From NCBI RefSeq assembly GCF_965638725.1, contig NC_134956.1, forward strand, positions 22,751,047 through 22,815,046: 64,000 nucleotides of DNA, read 5' to 3'. The position numbers were made by a program, and so were the translations under genes. The notes below the pieces were generated by a model. The model was not told where the DNA came from. It was given only the letters and a program-made list of their open reading frames with translations, and ran no database searches. Below, one piece after another: positions 11,701 to 24,270 of this stretch (position 1 is the first letter of the stretch; each line of letters begins with the position of its first letter). Origin of the DNA: Aptenodytes patagonicus (lineage: Eukaryota; Chordata; Aves; Sphenisciformes; Spheniscidae).

Positions 11701-14700
11701 GGAGCAAGCCTGACATCCATGAAGCAGGGACGTGGCCAAGGTGTGGAGCCCTAGCTGCTGGGACCAAGGGCAGATCTGCTCCTCTGCCCCGTTTATTTTG
11801 TGACAATTCTCCTGGATGATGGCTGGTTAGTTCAATGCTTATGTTCTTATGACTATTCTTCTTCTAAAAGCTTTCTCAGTTCTGTCAAGTTTTCTTTTAT
11901 CCTATTATTCCTCCTCACCAGGAAGGTGAGGAGGAATAATATTTTCTGACTATCAGTTTGGAGCTAAACCTTCCTGGCTGAGCTGCTGCTATCTTGAAGG
12001 AGACATTGATGCTTAACTAATTACCGGGCGAAGGGAAGGGCCGTACCACTGCTCACACGATAGACCTGACCAAGCAAGCTGTGGGATGTCTCCCCATTGC
12101 TGCACGTGGACGAGGGTTTGTGACGGAGGTGTACAGCCAGAAGTGGGAATATGGGGAGGAAAAGCAGGGTGTGAGCGAGCTGTTTTTAGGAGACATTGGC
12201 ATCCTCTTTGTTGAAATGCTGAACGCAGTCCAACCATCGCTGGCTGCAGAGGACAAGTCAGGCTGTGCGGTCACCACCAGCAGAGTGGGACGGTAAGGTG
12301 GCTGCTGGTGTAACTCAGGAGTGGGACCGGGATGAGTGCCAGTATTAACACTCCAGCGCCTGGCATCATCTCTACTCTTCCCAGCTTTCCTGCTAAGGGT
12401 TAGGTCTTTGTGACCATACCCAGGTTAGCTTTGCAAGCGCTGTTGTCTTCACAGCTCCTGCACTCCATCGGGTCTCCCAAGCCTTTCAGGAGGAAGGCCC
12501 TGGAGGCCACATGATTTCACCCGCATTGTATTTCAGCTCAGAGTGTGGTTTTGATTTATGCTATTGCTGTGCAATATATCCAACAAGATTTGGTTTTTTT
12601 TGGAATTGGCGCGTTTCTAGTTGTGCTGTTTGTCAATAAAAGATTTTGATGGAGCCATATCAAAATTATTTATTGAGTCAGCAAAAAGCATAAGTTACAC
12701 GTCGCTTCTGGAGTAGAAACCCTTAAGGAGGGGTGCACAAACACCCAACAGAAATGAGGCAGAAGCACACTTGTGTTCGTGGGGGCCGCTTGCCCCTCAG
12801 GTGCAAGAGTCTTTGCAGTGAGGCGGTGGTGGGGGTGATGACAGTGGTGCCCTCAGAATGGTCCTGTTCTTTTTTGCAGGACACTGAAAAGTTGGAGTTA
12901 TGTGATTAAATATCTTGTCGCAAAAAGTGTCCCCGATATCTCTGCTTGTCTCTACATGGATTACAACATGGCTGTTTCCATTAGCGCTATGTGGACCTTC
13001 AGGCTTTGGAAACACCCCACAGGACCCTCATGCCTTAACTCAGTGTTTCAGGGCCTCCAGTTATTGTGCTGTGTCTGTCTTTCTGAAATTTGCCACTTTT
13101 CCCACAGGTCGTGACATGAAAAAGCCAAAGATAAATAAAGAGAAATAAGTAGGAGAACAAGTTCTTCTTTTCCCTCTTCTAACCGCTACGATGAGATTGA
13201 TAAAAATATTTGTTTTCACAGTATGTTAGTGTGCCTTTTCTAGTGCCTTGCCTCCACCAAGATTCCCTGTGACATTTTCCAAACGACTTCCCTGTAGCGG
13301 GTGGCTGGTGACTGCTGGTCGCAGACTGGAGTGGAGTGCAGAAGAGGGAGGGGTGCCTGGTGGAGGTCGGGATGACCACATCGATTTCAGGGTATGGAGG
13401 GGCTACTGACTGTCCTCACGTCAATTAAGTGGAGAGCAGCTGGGAGCAAGTTATTAACTACATCCTCCTGTGGGCTCACCTCCAGGAGAAAATGTTATTC
13501 CAAGGTACAGCCTGAGGAAGTACAGAAGATGCTCATTCATGAAGACAGAGGGCAAACTAGGAAAAAATTCAGTTGTGCTTTTTATCAAGACAGTAACCCC
13601 ATCAGCTACTGCAAGTAAGTGAAGGGAAAAGACTATCCAAACAGTCCCAAAGGGCTACTTTGCCTTGTAGCGTTTCCCCAAACGGCGGGCTGTATCTCTG
13701 ATGCCTGCAATCACCAGGAAGCACGCAGAAAAATTTATGGAACTCTTTGCTATAATGAAATTCCTTATAATGGCTCCAAATCGTATGAAATTTGAAATGA
13801 TTCTGTGGCTTGAATTGCATGGTACACTTCATGAATTTTCAACAGCAGTAAAAACTGAGAGTACTAATGAAACTGTGATCTAGTGAACCTGTTCTATTTT
13901 TCTTTTTTTAATATCTGCAGATACAACAAATGAGCAGGCTAAGCACTGCATTTCATCTTCTTACACTTCTCACCTCCTCCCAGGGCAGGCTGGAGGATTA
14001 GAGAAGTGGCAAGGACACTGAGCAAGAAGCAGCCTAGAAAGGGTGGAGTAAAGCTAGCAACTTCGTGAAACTCAGTGCAGCAGGCAGATAGAATTTTAAT
14101 CACTTTGGCAAAGATGGAATGTACTGAGCCTTTGGGTGCTAGGGAATTATATACTAGCCAGGCAGAGAGAAACTCCTAGAAGCAACCAATGTAGTATCAA
14201 GCAGCTGAACCTGGAAAAACTAGCTTAAATTTGCCTAATGTATTAAAGTTCATAAAATGCATTAGTACAGCATCTTCAAGCTGGTCCTTGAGTAGAAGTC
14301 TTCCCCTATAGCTATTTCTCCCCTTATATCTGTTTCAGGATCTCTGCAGGGGGTAACTGCATAATAACCAAATACTCGCAGAACTCTACAGGAAAACATG
14401 GAGCGGTATGACTGCTGGTGGTGGTGTTTGCTGTCCCAAAGAGAGAGGAGAGAGCCGATGAAGATGATGCTGGAGCAGTGGAGGACCTACAGCTATACAG
14501 ACAGGTCAATCCATAAAAGAATCAGTGATGTGAGTAAGAGCGGTTTGGGGATTTCCACCAATGCACCAAGGCTGCATAGTTGGGAACGAGTGCATACGAA
14601 GCACAACATGAATAAACTCTCTGGGGAGTTAATCTATCTTGTTCCAAAATGGATTGCTTATTGAGACCTGCTATGCTAATTAAATTGACTTAAGAACAGG

Positions 14701-17700
14701 TTATCATCGACACCAGACACTTTAGGGAGAGTTAATAACAGTTATTCTAATGTAACATTCCTGTAGACAAGACCTTTGTTTGATAAAGGGAATGCGGTAC
14801 AGAAAGGAAAATAGCCAAGGACACACCAGGATGACCAACAAATCAAAAGGCATTAAAGAAATTAATAAGAAATTAGCAGAGTTGAGAACAGCACTTACAT
14901 TACTGGGAGCTGTGTTTATTGTGGACTTATAATTGCTGCTTGATGCATGTTTCAGGGGAGAAGCTTGTAATTACATTGATTCTTTAAGTCATCACTTAGG
15001 ATTTGACTAGTCACAGCTACAGAAATCCCAAGTGTATCTGGGTTTCTTCACAGCACATTTGGGGAAGTTTGGCTATATGGCATCTGTTTGTACTACATGG
15101 CTTCCCTAGCCTCTGTAGTAATTAAAAATGAACTAAATAGTTCAGAAACTCAAAGCCAACAATAGTTCAATACACTTGCTCCTGTTAAGAGGTCAAGAGG
15201 AGCAGCAAGCACAAAAGCACTGAATTTTTACCTCTTCAAAGCATCTACCACACTCCTTTGATGTCAACTGAAATTCAGACTACGTGCCCAGGGCCCATTA
15301 CGGAGTGTATGTCTGCAGGCTGAACTAGGCAAGACTGAGAAAATACTGGTCTGTACGTTTCAGTCGTGAAAGATGCTCTCAGCAGGTTTCACCAGGGTTA
15401 AAGACAAAGTCCTCCTGGGGAAATCATTGACCCAACCAGATCCATTTAAGTGAAGAAACGAGATAAGGACAAATAGATTTTTAACAAATTCATCTCAGTA
15501 TATGGTTTTGTTGTTTAAGATTAAATTGAGTAACCCTCTTACCCCTCCAATTTTGCTGAATGTTACTGTTGATAATTAATGAGGCTGATTATTACTTTTC
15601 AGTACTTTTGCTTCGTATAATTATGCTTGGATACCAAACTCAGTGCCCTTTCTTAAAATTAAGCAAAGCTTGTAACATCCCACACATCTGTTGAACACCT
15701 AGTCCTTAGTTATACTGTAATTAAAAAGAAGACAATGATACTTACATTTTGCATATTATAGCAACAAGTAGGAATGTGCAGTACGTGGACACACAAAGCA
15801 CAGCGAGAATCCAGGCTATGGGATTCTCCGGTTTGTTTTGCCCTGAATTTCAAGAAAAAAAAAATTAAATATATTATTTTAGTGCAGATTATTTTAAACA
15901 CACTCTTACAAAAGATTTCATCAGCTGTTTTATGTGATTATATTCAGATCACAAATTAACATGCAAACAATGAAGACTTGGTATCTAGACTTAGAAACAA
16001 AACGCAGAGCTTCAAGAACAATTTGCATGAAACTGACTTCCTAATTTCAACAATAAATTTCTTTCATTTTGACATGAGGAAGAGAACAAACCGAGAAGCA
16101 TGAGGAGCCAGGCCCACCAGAAGGACGATACGGTCCGTTAGCTGCCATCCCGAGACACGCAATGCCATGCAGCGAGCACACGACCGGTACTCAGCAAAGA
16201 CACTGTTTGCTGATAATCTCAGGCATAAATTGTTTTCCATTAAACCATTCTTCATTTCTGCTAATCCTTTCTAGCCAGGAACTGGATTTCTCTGGCTTCA
16301 TAAACTTGCCTGTAAAAAAGACATTGAAATCCCCCATTTTTCTTGTGAGCTGGTTGCTGATACATTTCCTCAGGAAGAATTTCTCTACTGCCTCTGCCTG
16401 TGAGCAGACACAGGTATTTCTATCAAGGTCAGTGCTTCTGTTTTGAAAAGGCATTGCTCAGTGACCGTGACATTATTTTGTGCCACATTATGCCGTATAA
16501 CAAAAACACTTACATTGAACTGCATTTTCAAAAGGCTGCCGAGTCCATGTGTGCTTACGATAACTACCTGTCCTATGCATCAAGGTGTCAGCGCTGCCAT
16601 TACCAGGTAATTGGAAGGACATAAATTGGCCAGCAGCCGGAGTGTTGGGTTTATTGGTGCTGTAGACAAAACGATATTCAATTGTGGCCAGATTTGTTTC
16701 TGAAAAATGAGGAGCTGAGCCTGCTGTCTCCGCTGACGGCTGTGGTTGCACGGCAGTCCCTGAGAGCAGCGTGTGGATGACACCATGAGCAGGCCTGTGT
16801 GATCCGTCCTGCGCCTCCGTACCACCCCGATGGGGGTACACAGTCAACCTTGCAATTACAAACGGGTTAGGATGGTTTATTTTGTCTTCAGGGTTACCAC
16901 TTTTCTTTCAAGAAAATAAGATTTAGGATGTAACTGTCAATGAGTTATGCTTCGTGTAAGTCTTGAAGATGACTGGGGCAGCAAACTGTGGAAAAAGGTT
17001 AAGCCCCTTAAATGAATTTTAAGCCTCCCAGTGTGACGGCTGGGAAGCGTCTCCGTTTTCCAAATCAAAAATGGAAGGGTCCTAAGTCTCTTCCATCTTA
17101 TGTCGGTTGGCAATGGCCTCAAAAAGGCATGATCAGGCAACACTAAGTCTCACTGCAACTCGGAGTAAGGTGCGGGAGAAGCAGCAATTGCAGAGGCTGT
17201 GCTGTGGCTCTGGGGACCGGCCCAGGGCGCTCCTCCACGGGCTTCTCTCCGAGACGTGCCCGGAGGCACCAGCCCAGCCCCGCGCACCACTGTGAACCAG
17301 CACGAGCCCATGCACCTGCCTAGTGAGAGGTGTCCATATAATACATGAAACAGAGGGAACAGATGAAACTTCCTCAGAGCCACAGAGCAAGTTAACAGCA
17401 ACGCTAATCACTGGCTGAAGTATGCACTGAAACCCAGCGACTTACGTCGTAACCTGTATTGTGTCAATGAACTGCAACAAGCCTCTAAAAACCCCTTTTC
17501 CTAAGAAAAACTGAAGTAATTAGACCTATCCTTGGATATTTTTGAGATTTTAGTAAATTTTTATGGAAGACTTTTTTTTTTTTTACCATCAGAATGAATT
17601 TTCCATATTTGATAAGTGCAGAGCACGAGTAGAGGCATCTGGAACAGCGATGTTTCCAGGTTCCCCAATCACTGTCACACCGCGCAGCAGAGACAGCTCC

Positions 17701-20700
17701 AAAAGTGCTCCGGCTGACACAGAGGGGCCCTCAAATCTTTCAGCCTTGCCAGGAAAGCAGAATTGGGACAGCACAAATGTGCTGTAAGGTGCGTCTCAGC
17801 CCCAAACTTGACCTCTGGACCTTTTAAACTGTGAACCCTGGCAGTGGCTGTTCACACGTACCTACAGCTTCACAGATTTGATTCGTACCGGGCTGCCGCG
17901 CACAGTTAGTGAGGGTGTCCAGCCCACTCGGCTGCACTACTGGTTTTTTATCTAGCTTTGTTTGACTTCAATGCTTCTAAGCAACCTTTTAGAGACAACT
18001 GGTATCAAGGTGCAGTTTCACAATGCCCGCTTTGGCAGTGTATGGCTGCATTTCACAGGGTTTGATCACCACAGCCCAAGGAAAGGATCCAGAATAGTGT
18101 TTCAGTTCGTAACGAAGTTGGAGGGTTGCTGCTACAGGACGGGCAGTCTAGGCCAGTGTTTTTCTCAGGATACGGGCTCAGAAGAGGTCTACTGGTCTTA
18201 AAGTTGGTCTCATCCGAATATTTCCCAGGTAGGTGCACAAGGCTAATAAACAGGCCCAGTTTTCGTAATTAATAAGAAGTTTGGTCAGCCCCCCCCGCCC
18301 CAGGTGAGTGGCCGGTTTGCTGAGCCTCTCTTCCCAAGGGCTCGCCAGTGCCATGGAGCGAGGTGGGAAGGTCAAGGGGATGTGTTAGAGTAAGGAGGCA
18401 AAACACCAGCAGATTTGCATTCACCAGCAAACAGATATAAGAGGGAAAAGTATAGTAAACAGGAGAGTGTAACGGACTTTTTTTTTTTTTTTTAAGTGAA
18501 AACCAGGAAGTTAAGAAACTCAAAAGATAAGAGCAAAGGAGGATGTCTAAGAAGAAACAGTTGATAACGTGTCATGATAAGGAAACTGTTATTTCCAGAA
18601 AAACATGTTCAGCAAGCAGGAAATACAGAACAAAGTGGGGCAAATTATCATGTTCCAAAGATGCTAAAACCGTGCTCTTTTCCCCCCCCAACATTTAAGA
18701 GTTCAGATAGCTCCAGTAAATGGAGCTATCCATGTCAACACATGATCACTCATATTAAATTCCAGCATGAACATCACAATGCATGCCAGGGAAACACATG
18801 TAAAAACTAAAGAAGTAATGCAACTAAAAGGCCTTACCTAGAACTTAGGCCTTAAGCTAGTTTAAAGCAGTCCCTGAGAACATAAGCCTGTAAAAACAAA
18901 GCACTGTCTAAAAAACCCCTCCATATGTCCAAAAGTTTGCTTGGGAGATTTTTTTTCTATTTTTAATGGAACACAGATTTAACTCCCCTTGGCATTAACA
19001 AGTCAGTTTCTTTCTTCAAATACCTATCTTCCTGGCTTCTATTAAAATTACTTGGTGGTGTGCATGCTCATGATTAGGCAGCATTTGCTTTCCAGCATGT
19101 AATAATATTCACTACAAGACAGTAGCATGTCATTCTTACCAACATAAATAACTTCACTCCAGTCACTCCAAAATCCTCTCGTACAACATATGTGATGATT
19201 AGCTCTTATTTGTATGGAATACCTGTTGGTAACATCAATCCATAATCTGAAGTCGTTTGAGGATATTTTCAATATCTGTTAGGAAAACAATATTGTACTG
19301 TTATAGATTACTTGAAACTCTAAACAATTCAGAAAACAAACTTTAATCACGTTTATCTCTTTATTTTTTTAAAACTCCTTTACTAGATTAACAGTGAGCA
19401 TCTGGCCTTGCTTTTCAAGTAAGATCTCTATTTTTATAGGTGCAATTTCTCTCATAATACACCGATATTTCATGGCAAGTTCTTGAAAGATGCCTCATTT
19501 TTGCATTCTTCCTTAATGCACTTAATGCTGGATTTTCAGAATTGTCCATCCTCCTACTGTTCTGAACCCAGATGCATAAAACTGAATAACTCCAATTTTT
19601 GTCCTTCTGCTTTCCTAGGTCTCTTGGGGATAGTTTGCTGCAGACATAAATGACGTCCAGAAAAAGAGGAAAAATATGAAAACTGATGAGACTTTGGCTT
19701 TGCTGAACCCTCGTCACAAATGGGACACAGGTTTCACCAAAAGTCCATAGTTTCAAAAATGTACTAGTAGCAGGTTTTATTTTAAATGTTTTAAAATTTG
19801 TAACATATTCATGAATATGAAGACTTTTTTTTCACCAGGCAAATTCTAGCTATATAGGACAGTCAGCTCAGAGACAGGAATACTATGTAATACTTGGGCA
19901 TCAGAGAAGCAATTACCTGCTTGTTACCTGACTTCAAGTTGAAGAGGTAAAATTCATATTCAAAACATTCTTTAGGGAAAGGAGAAATTGGCTTCTCCCA
20001 TGTGGCCAGGAGATCATTTTGCTCTAAGAATACAGTGACATTTCTGGGAACATTCACTTTCTCTATAAAAAGAAAACTGTACCGGTAAGTTATTTATAGA
20101 GCAAAGTTTAAATACTAACAATTGGAGCACTTTATAACCTGATAGTGTTTCCAAGTAGGACCTATAATCCTTGAATTTATTTCACATTTCAGACAGAAAA
20201 GATAAGGATTAAGGAGGAATAACTATATTGGAGAAAACAGTTAAGGGAAAAGAGTTTTAAAAATCCACTTAAAAGTTTTGGAAAACTAGATTACTGGGGG
20301 GTGGGGTGGAATTTATTAAATTAATTTTCACAAAAGCACTAAAATAATGATAGAACAGTTAGAAAAACTTCTTTTCAGGAAAAAAAAAACCCAGATGTAA
20401 CCAGGAAAGTTACTGAAAACTGGAACGAATTCAAAGGAATGGATCAGCAGCTATTACGGGGAAGATTTCTAAGAAGAACGTGTGTCAACTGTTTTATCTT
20501 AGTGAAGTCATGAAAAAGGGAAATGGCAACAGTGCAAGGCATGGAACTAATGAAGGAAAAGAAATTATTTGGGTGGATGAAAGATGATAGACAGTCATGG
20601 CTGATACCACCTTTTATTTGACAGTCTAATGCCTTTCCTTAAAAGGACATGGTTCTCTTGAACATCATGCGTCTTTTTCCTTTTAAAGAAAGGCTGTAAA

Positions 20701-23700
20701 ATAAAAGGTAGTAAAAACCGTACTTGAAGATATATTGACTAAATCAATTGAAAATGAATATTGGAAATAATGCTTTGGCTAACAAACAGAATAACTAATT
20801 GTATTTTCTAGCTTTTTATTTTTGTCATTCTTATAATATTAAAATCAGTTAGTTAAAGCCATCCATTTCTGTCTTATAATCTCTTCCAATTTCATTAAAA
20901 TGTCTATGCAAAACCAGCACATACTTTCACCTGCATCAAGACCATTCAATGCAGTAATAGTCTCTCACAAATCTTTTGACAATCCTGCTAGACATTTTTA
21001 ATTTTTTTTTAAATGTATTTCTACTCACCAATGGCATTTTGGTTAAATAACTGCTGAAAAGGTTTGATTGCAGCATACTTGCTAGACCCATTAATGTGTA
21101 TTACAATGAGTTTGTCAACCTCTTCAGGATCAATACGAGTCACTGAAAATCTGCACTCAGTATTCCTGTTCCACTTGTCTTTGATATAATCTTGACATTC
21201 TTCAGTGTACGTCTCATACCTAAATTAAAATACTTGTGAGACATGATGCTCTTAAAGACATCCATTCTGACCAAAATGGGAGAAAACACCAACCTGTAAA
21301 ATAGAAAGTACTCGGTATGTTCTGGTGCCCCTCGGCCAGGAAGCCAAGTGCAATGGAGAGAAACAGTACTAGAAATGGTGATGTGAGTAACACAGGACAA
21401 ATTAGTGACAGATGTCTCTGGAGCACCTGGAGAGCCAAGGAATTATCAAGCAGAAAGAAAAATCTTATTACAAAAGTCATAAGAAATTCACGTTGCTAAA
21501 ACATTGTGATTACAGTCTTTGGTCCATTATAGCTATGTCTATTGTATCCAATTCTCTTCCTTATCACACAGGACTATCAATTATGGATGGATGAAGAATC
21601 CCAAACACTGTAAGTAAAGCTGTACCACACAACACCAGTATATTTCATGTACACCTTGCAATTCAAGGCAACATGATCTTTTAATATCCTAGAGTGTATG
21701 AAAGTAGGTTACCTTAGCCTTAACAAGGAATTTTTAGAAAATTTTATGTGGGTTATCCATGTTGTGCACCTCCAGATTGTAACCCAGGCTCCACAGCAGT
21801 AGAGAAAGGCCTGGACTAAATCGTTTTGTAAGATCAGTGTAGCAGTATTTTTCAAGTATTAAACCTGTCACCTTTTGATGTCTAGTCCACAGACCGGGGC
21901 AGAACACAAAATTCAGACTCCCCTTGCATTTCTTCTTACCTGGCAGAGGCAGGAGTTCTTCCTTTACCCAGTCACTTGTCATCTGAAGGTCATTATGGAG
22001 TAGTAACGTCCGAACGTGTGCGGAGAAACCGTTGTGAAGTGCAGCTGTTCGGATACTGTGAGTCTTCTTTGTATCATACTTGAAAGAAAAAAAAAAATCA
22101 AATAAGCATCACATGTGATGGAAGCCAAATTAAGGGACCTGCAAAGACTGATCCAGTCTTTGCAAAGAGGCAAACCAGCCAGCTAGCTTAGCTGCTTATA
22201 CTGAGTGTATAAAGCTAGAGAGTATAAATGATCCACACAAGAAGCGTGTAAGGTTTCTCATTTAAGACAGCAGGACCCTTATCTTACCAAAAATTTGTCT
22301 ATTGCATACAGCTGTGAAGAAACATGATCTGACATTTTAATGATACCCTGGCATTAATGTGAATTAAGTGAGCTGACTTGAACGGGGAGCAATATCACTT
22401 AAAACCAGTATCCAGCTTCCCCCCAAGGTGAATGCTGCAGAGACTGCCAATTCCCCTGTCCCAGCACAGCTGTGGCCATAAGCATAGCTGAAAGGAAATC
22501 TCTCCAGTGCTCAAAGTATATGTTTATGATATAAGAGAATAAGTGATTCAATATGCCAATCGTTCAAGAGACATATCACGCCTACTGCACCCTGGTTTGG
22601 TGCAATATGTTTAGCTCAATGGGAATTTAACCTTCTTAGGATACTGGACTTATCCTTTATCTTACCTCTTCAGGCACAGGGCTTAGGATTTTCACATCGT
22701 ATCTAATAGTGTAGTTTTTTTGTTCTTGATTAGGGTTTGGTTTCCAGTGTAAAAGTACTTGTGCTAACGCAGAGACTGTAAGGGTGAAGTTAACAGGTGG
22801 GAACACCTGAACTGTAAGGGAGAAAACAAAAATATTCATAACATAGTAATCCAGTGAATTCTTCGGAGCAATAGCTGTTTACAAGCAATGAGCAACACAA
22901 GCAAATAATTTCATTTCAATATTATATTCTCTCAACATCTTCTTATAAAATGTTTCTAATATGTGAAAAATACCTTTAAATAACAACCAAAACTTCATCA
23001 AATAAGAGTTTACTTAAAACTCAGCTTAAAAAATGATTTTTTACAACAGTTTCAACTTGAAAATCACAATGATATATTACATTTGGCTTGTTAATTAGGT
23101 TCAGGTTTTTCAACTTGATCCTCATAGCCACATAGACACTGGGCATCTGTACTGAAACGGGGCTGATCAAGTGATCAACCGTACGAACAATTCTCACCCA
23201 CATAAGCTTGCAGAAGAGCATAACGTGGGGGCTTTCTAAGAGAGGGCTGACAGCCACGAGAAGTTACATGCGAGAGAAGAAACAAAATGATGAACAGAGG
23301 AATTAAGCACAAATGGAAGAAAACACAGAAGGATGGGAATGATAATTTAAAACAACAGGGCAAGAGGGATTCCCGGAGCTCATATGGAAATGAGGAAGAT
23401 CTCATGCTGAGGGAAAATGCTAGCACATAAATAGCAAGGCAATGAAATAATCAATCTACTCCCCTCCATGTCTAGAGTTCTTCAGAGCCTGCCCTCCCTT
23501 AATTGCCATCTCCAAGGCAGTTGAGGGACATCAGTCCCCACTTCCCCCATGATTTCAACCTTTGATGCCCACGTTCATTTTTCAAGCACGCACCTTGCAT
23601 TAGGAAAACTGCTTCATAAAGGCTCAGAAAAGCCCAAAACAAACCACCCTGAACTGCTCCCCTTAAAATATTCCTTGTTGAGATGCCCACAAAAGATGTC

Positions 23701-24240
23701 ACCATTAAGGCTGTTGATACACAAGGATTATGCCAGCGATGCTTTGTGTCATCATGTTTCTGCAGCTAACTGCAGTTTTGTTCCTGGAAGTAAAATTGCT
23801 ATCTGGAATAACGCCTTTGCCCTAGCTGGATTAAACTGTTGAAAAAAACAGGCCAGGAACTACTGTCCAGCCCAGAGGGAAAGTGGCACGGCACAGCTTG
23901 CGTCTACTTGCCTCATGGTTCTTCCCTCTCAAAGCAAAACAGTCCTCAGGCACTGGCTGGGAGCAATCTAACTGAGACAGGGTACAACCGTCCCAGGAAG
24001 CATGTTAACACAGCATGGTCATCTGTGGTCCTGTACTCATGGCATGCCACGGACTGTTTTATTCTTGTGTAGAACAGCGCATTTGACCAACACATAGAGG
24101 AGCCTTGGTCGTCCCACTGGTGCTAAAACAACACACTGGTAAAAGGAAAATGCCTTACCTCCTGCAGCTTGAGGTACGTTTCGCTGAACCAAGTTCATTG
24201 TCCAAAGGAGGATCAGAGAAACTCTCATCATGCTGGCCAT
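8622..24240 (-). CDS. IL5RA: Interleukin-5 receptor subunit alpha, complete coding gene
   Basis: This is the type I cytokine receptor chain that binds IL-5 and pairs with the common beta chain to signal through JAK2 and STAT5; in mammals it is known from eosinophils. Ten coding exons join without a phase conflict to give 414 residues (human, from memory, 420). The order is: signal peptide 1 to about 24; three fibronectin III domains, about 30-325, with N-glycosylation motifs NFT, NYT, NLS, NGS and NVT; WSDWS at 315-319; a transmembrane segment about 333-355; Box1-like LFPRIPTP at 364-371; and a short tail ending NSVF, like human DSVF. The WSXWS box and the TEECQ and WEKPIS segments identify it over CSF2RA or IL3RA. 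The start is taken at 24240; an in-frame ATG at 24270 would add ten residues. Introns run from 74 bp to about 5.0 kb. Confidence 0.95.
9045..9120 (-). repeat. Copy 1 of a short duplicated segment in the last IL5RA intron
   Basis: About 45-60 bp here matches 10446-10522 in the same orientation. The near-identical core covers the minus-strand bases encoding VVQSMPNGK. Origin unknown. Confidence 0.6.
10446..10530 (-). repeat. Copy 2 of the duplicated segment in the last IL5RA intron
   Basis: On the minus strand this copy is open from an ATG at about 10529 to a TAG at about 10405 and includes LVKCVVQNMPNGKFAGA. I do not recognise the family. It has no obvious flanking splice sites in frame with IL5RA. 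Confidence 0.55.
10671..10752 (-). CDS. IL5RA: IL5RA coding exon 9 (Box1)
   Basis: It encodes NHIWSKLFPRIPTP and FPNDYE. Human has WIKLFPPIPAP and NYE at the same places, the proline-rich Box1 used for JAK binding. It is 82 bp, phase 2 in and 0 out. Confidence 0.95.
11903..11941. repeat. Perfect 17-bp inverted repeat with 5-nt loop
   Basis: The arms 11903-11919 and 11925-11941 are exact reverse complements built on ATTCCTCCTCACC, around the loop AGGAA. It lies in the intron between IL5RA coding exons 8 and 9. Confidence 0.9.
15746..15842 (-). CDS. IL5RA: IL5RA coding exon 8 (transmembrane)
   Basis: It encodes a short juxtamembrane stretch QNKPENP and the hydrophobic helix IAWILAVLCVS onwards to LLVAIICK, aligned with the human segment ending LICKIC. 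The donor is GTAAGT. It is 97 bp, phase 1 in and 2 out. Confidence 0.95.
18706..18730. repeat. Perfect 10-bp inverted repeat
   Basis: GATAGCTCCA and its reverse complement flank a 5-nt loop in an IL5RA intron. It is short enough to be chance. Confidence 0.6.
19140..19275 (-). CDS. IL5RA: IL5RA coding exon 7 (D3, WSXWS)
   Basis: It encodes the end of the third FNIII domain with IQIRANHH, CCTRGFWSDWS and EVIYV. The WSDWS motif is the cytokine-receptor hallmark. It is 136 bp, phase 0 in and 1 out. Confidence 0.97.
19917..20062 (-). CDS. IL5RA: IL5RA coding exon 6 (D3, first half)
   Basis: It encodes VNVPRNVTV, WEKPISPFPKECFEYEF and SGNKQ, matching human INPPLNVT and WEKPVSAFPIHCFDYEV. Phase requires the acceptor at 20063-20064 rather than the AG two bases downstream. 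It is 146 bp. Confidence 0.95.
20605..20713. mobile_element. 109-nt hairpin, MITE-like, in an IL5RA intron
   Basis: The left arm (20605-20647) and right arm (20678-20713) are inverted copies that differ by a 6-base bulge (20625-20630) and a few mismatches. The outer part begins ACCACCTTTTATTTGACAG on the left and reads ACTACCTTTTATTTTACAG when the right arm is reversed. The inner part is CCTTTCCTTAAAAGGA against CCTTTCTTTAAAAGGA. Both ends sit at TA dinucleotides, as in Tc1/mariner-type insertions. A 30-nt loop separates the arms. A palindromic MITE is the simplest reading; a small-RNA hairpin is the alternative. Confidence 0.6.
21029..21219 (-). CDS. IL5RA: IL5RA coding exon 5 (D2, second half)
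   Basis: It encodes YTEECQDYIKD, INGSSKYAAIKPF and QQLFNQNAI, matching human WTEECQEYSKD and NGSSKHSAIRPF. It is 191 bp, phase 2 in and 1 out. Confidence 0.95.
21294..21426 (-). CDS. IL5RA: IL5RA coding exon 4 (D2, first half)
   Basis: It encodes VSLHCTWLPG and APEHTEYFLFY, matching human VSLHCTWLVG and APEDTQYFLYY. The Asn-rich loop before VSLHC is a few residues shorter than I recall in human. It is 133 bp, phase 1 in and 2 out. The intron that follows is only 74 bp. Confidence 0.95.
21940..22078 (-). CDS. IL5RA: IL5RA coding exon 3 (D1, second half)
   Basis: A pyrimidine tract precedes acceptor CAAG and the donor is GTAAGA. It encodes YDTKKT, HNGFSAHVRT and LLPLP, matching the human HKGFSASVRT region. 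It is 139 bp, phase 0 in and 1 out. Confidence 0.93.
22666..22811 (-). CDS. IL5RA: IL5RA coding exon 2 (D1, first half)
   Basis: The exon runs from an acceptor TTACAG to a donor GTAAGA and encodes FPPVNFT and WKPNPNQEQ, close to human PPVNFT and WKPNPDQEQ. It is 146 bp, phase 1 in and 0 out. Confidence 0.95.
24159..24240 (-). CDS. IL5RA: IL5RA coding exon 1 (signal peptide)
   Basis: It starts MASMMRVSLILLW and ends at a GTAAGG donor in phase 1. Candidate starts are 24270 (T at -3), 24240 (A at -3, G at +4) and the two Met codons at residues 4-5. An in-frame TGA lies two codons before 24270, so the frame cannot begin further upstream in this exon. Any 5' noncoding exon is unassigned. Confidence 0.85.
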
Positions 24241-24270
24241 AATCCTTAGAAGGTAAATGAGAACGGCCAT

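Noticed and set aside
23021-23257. 78-codon minus-strand ORF in the first IL5RA intron
   Set aside because: The receptor domains are already complete from phase-matched exons, so no extra exon is needed here.
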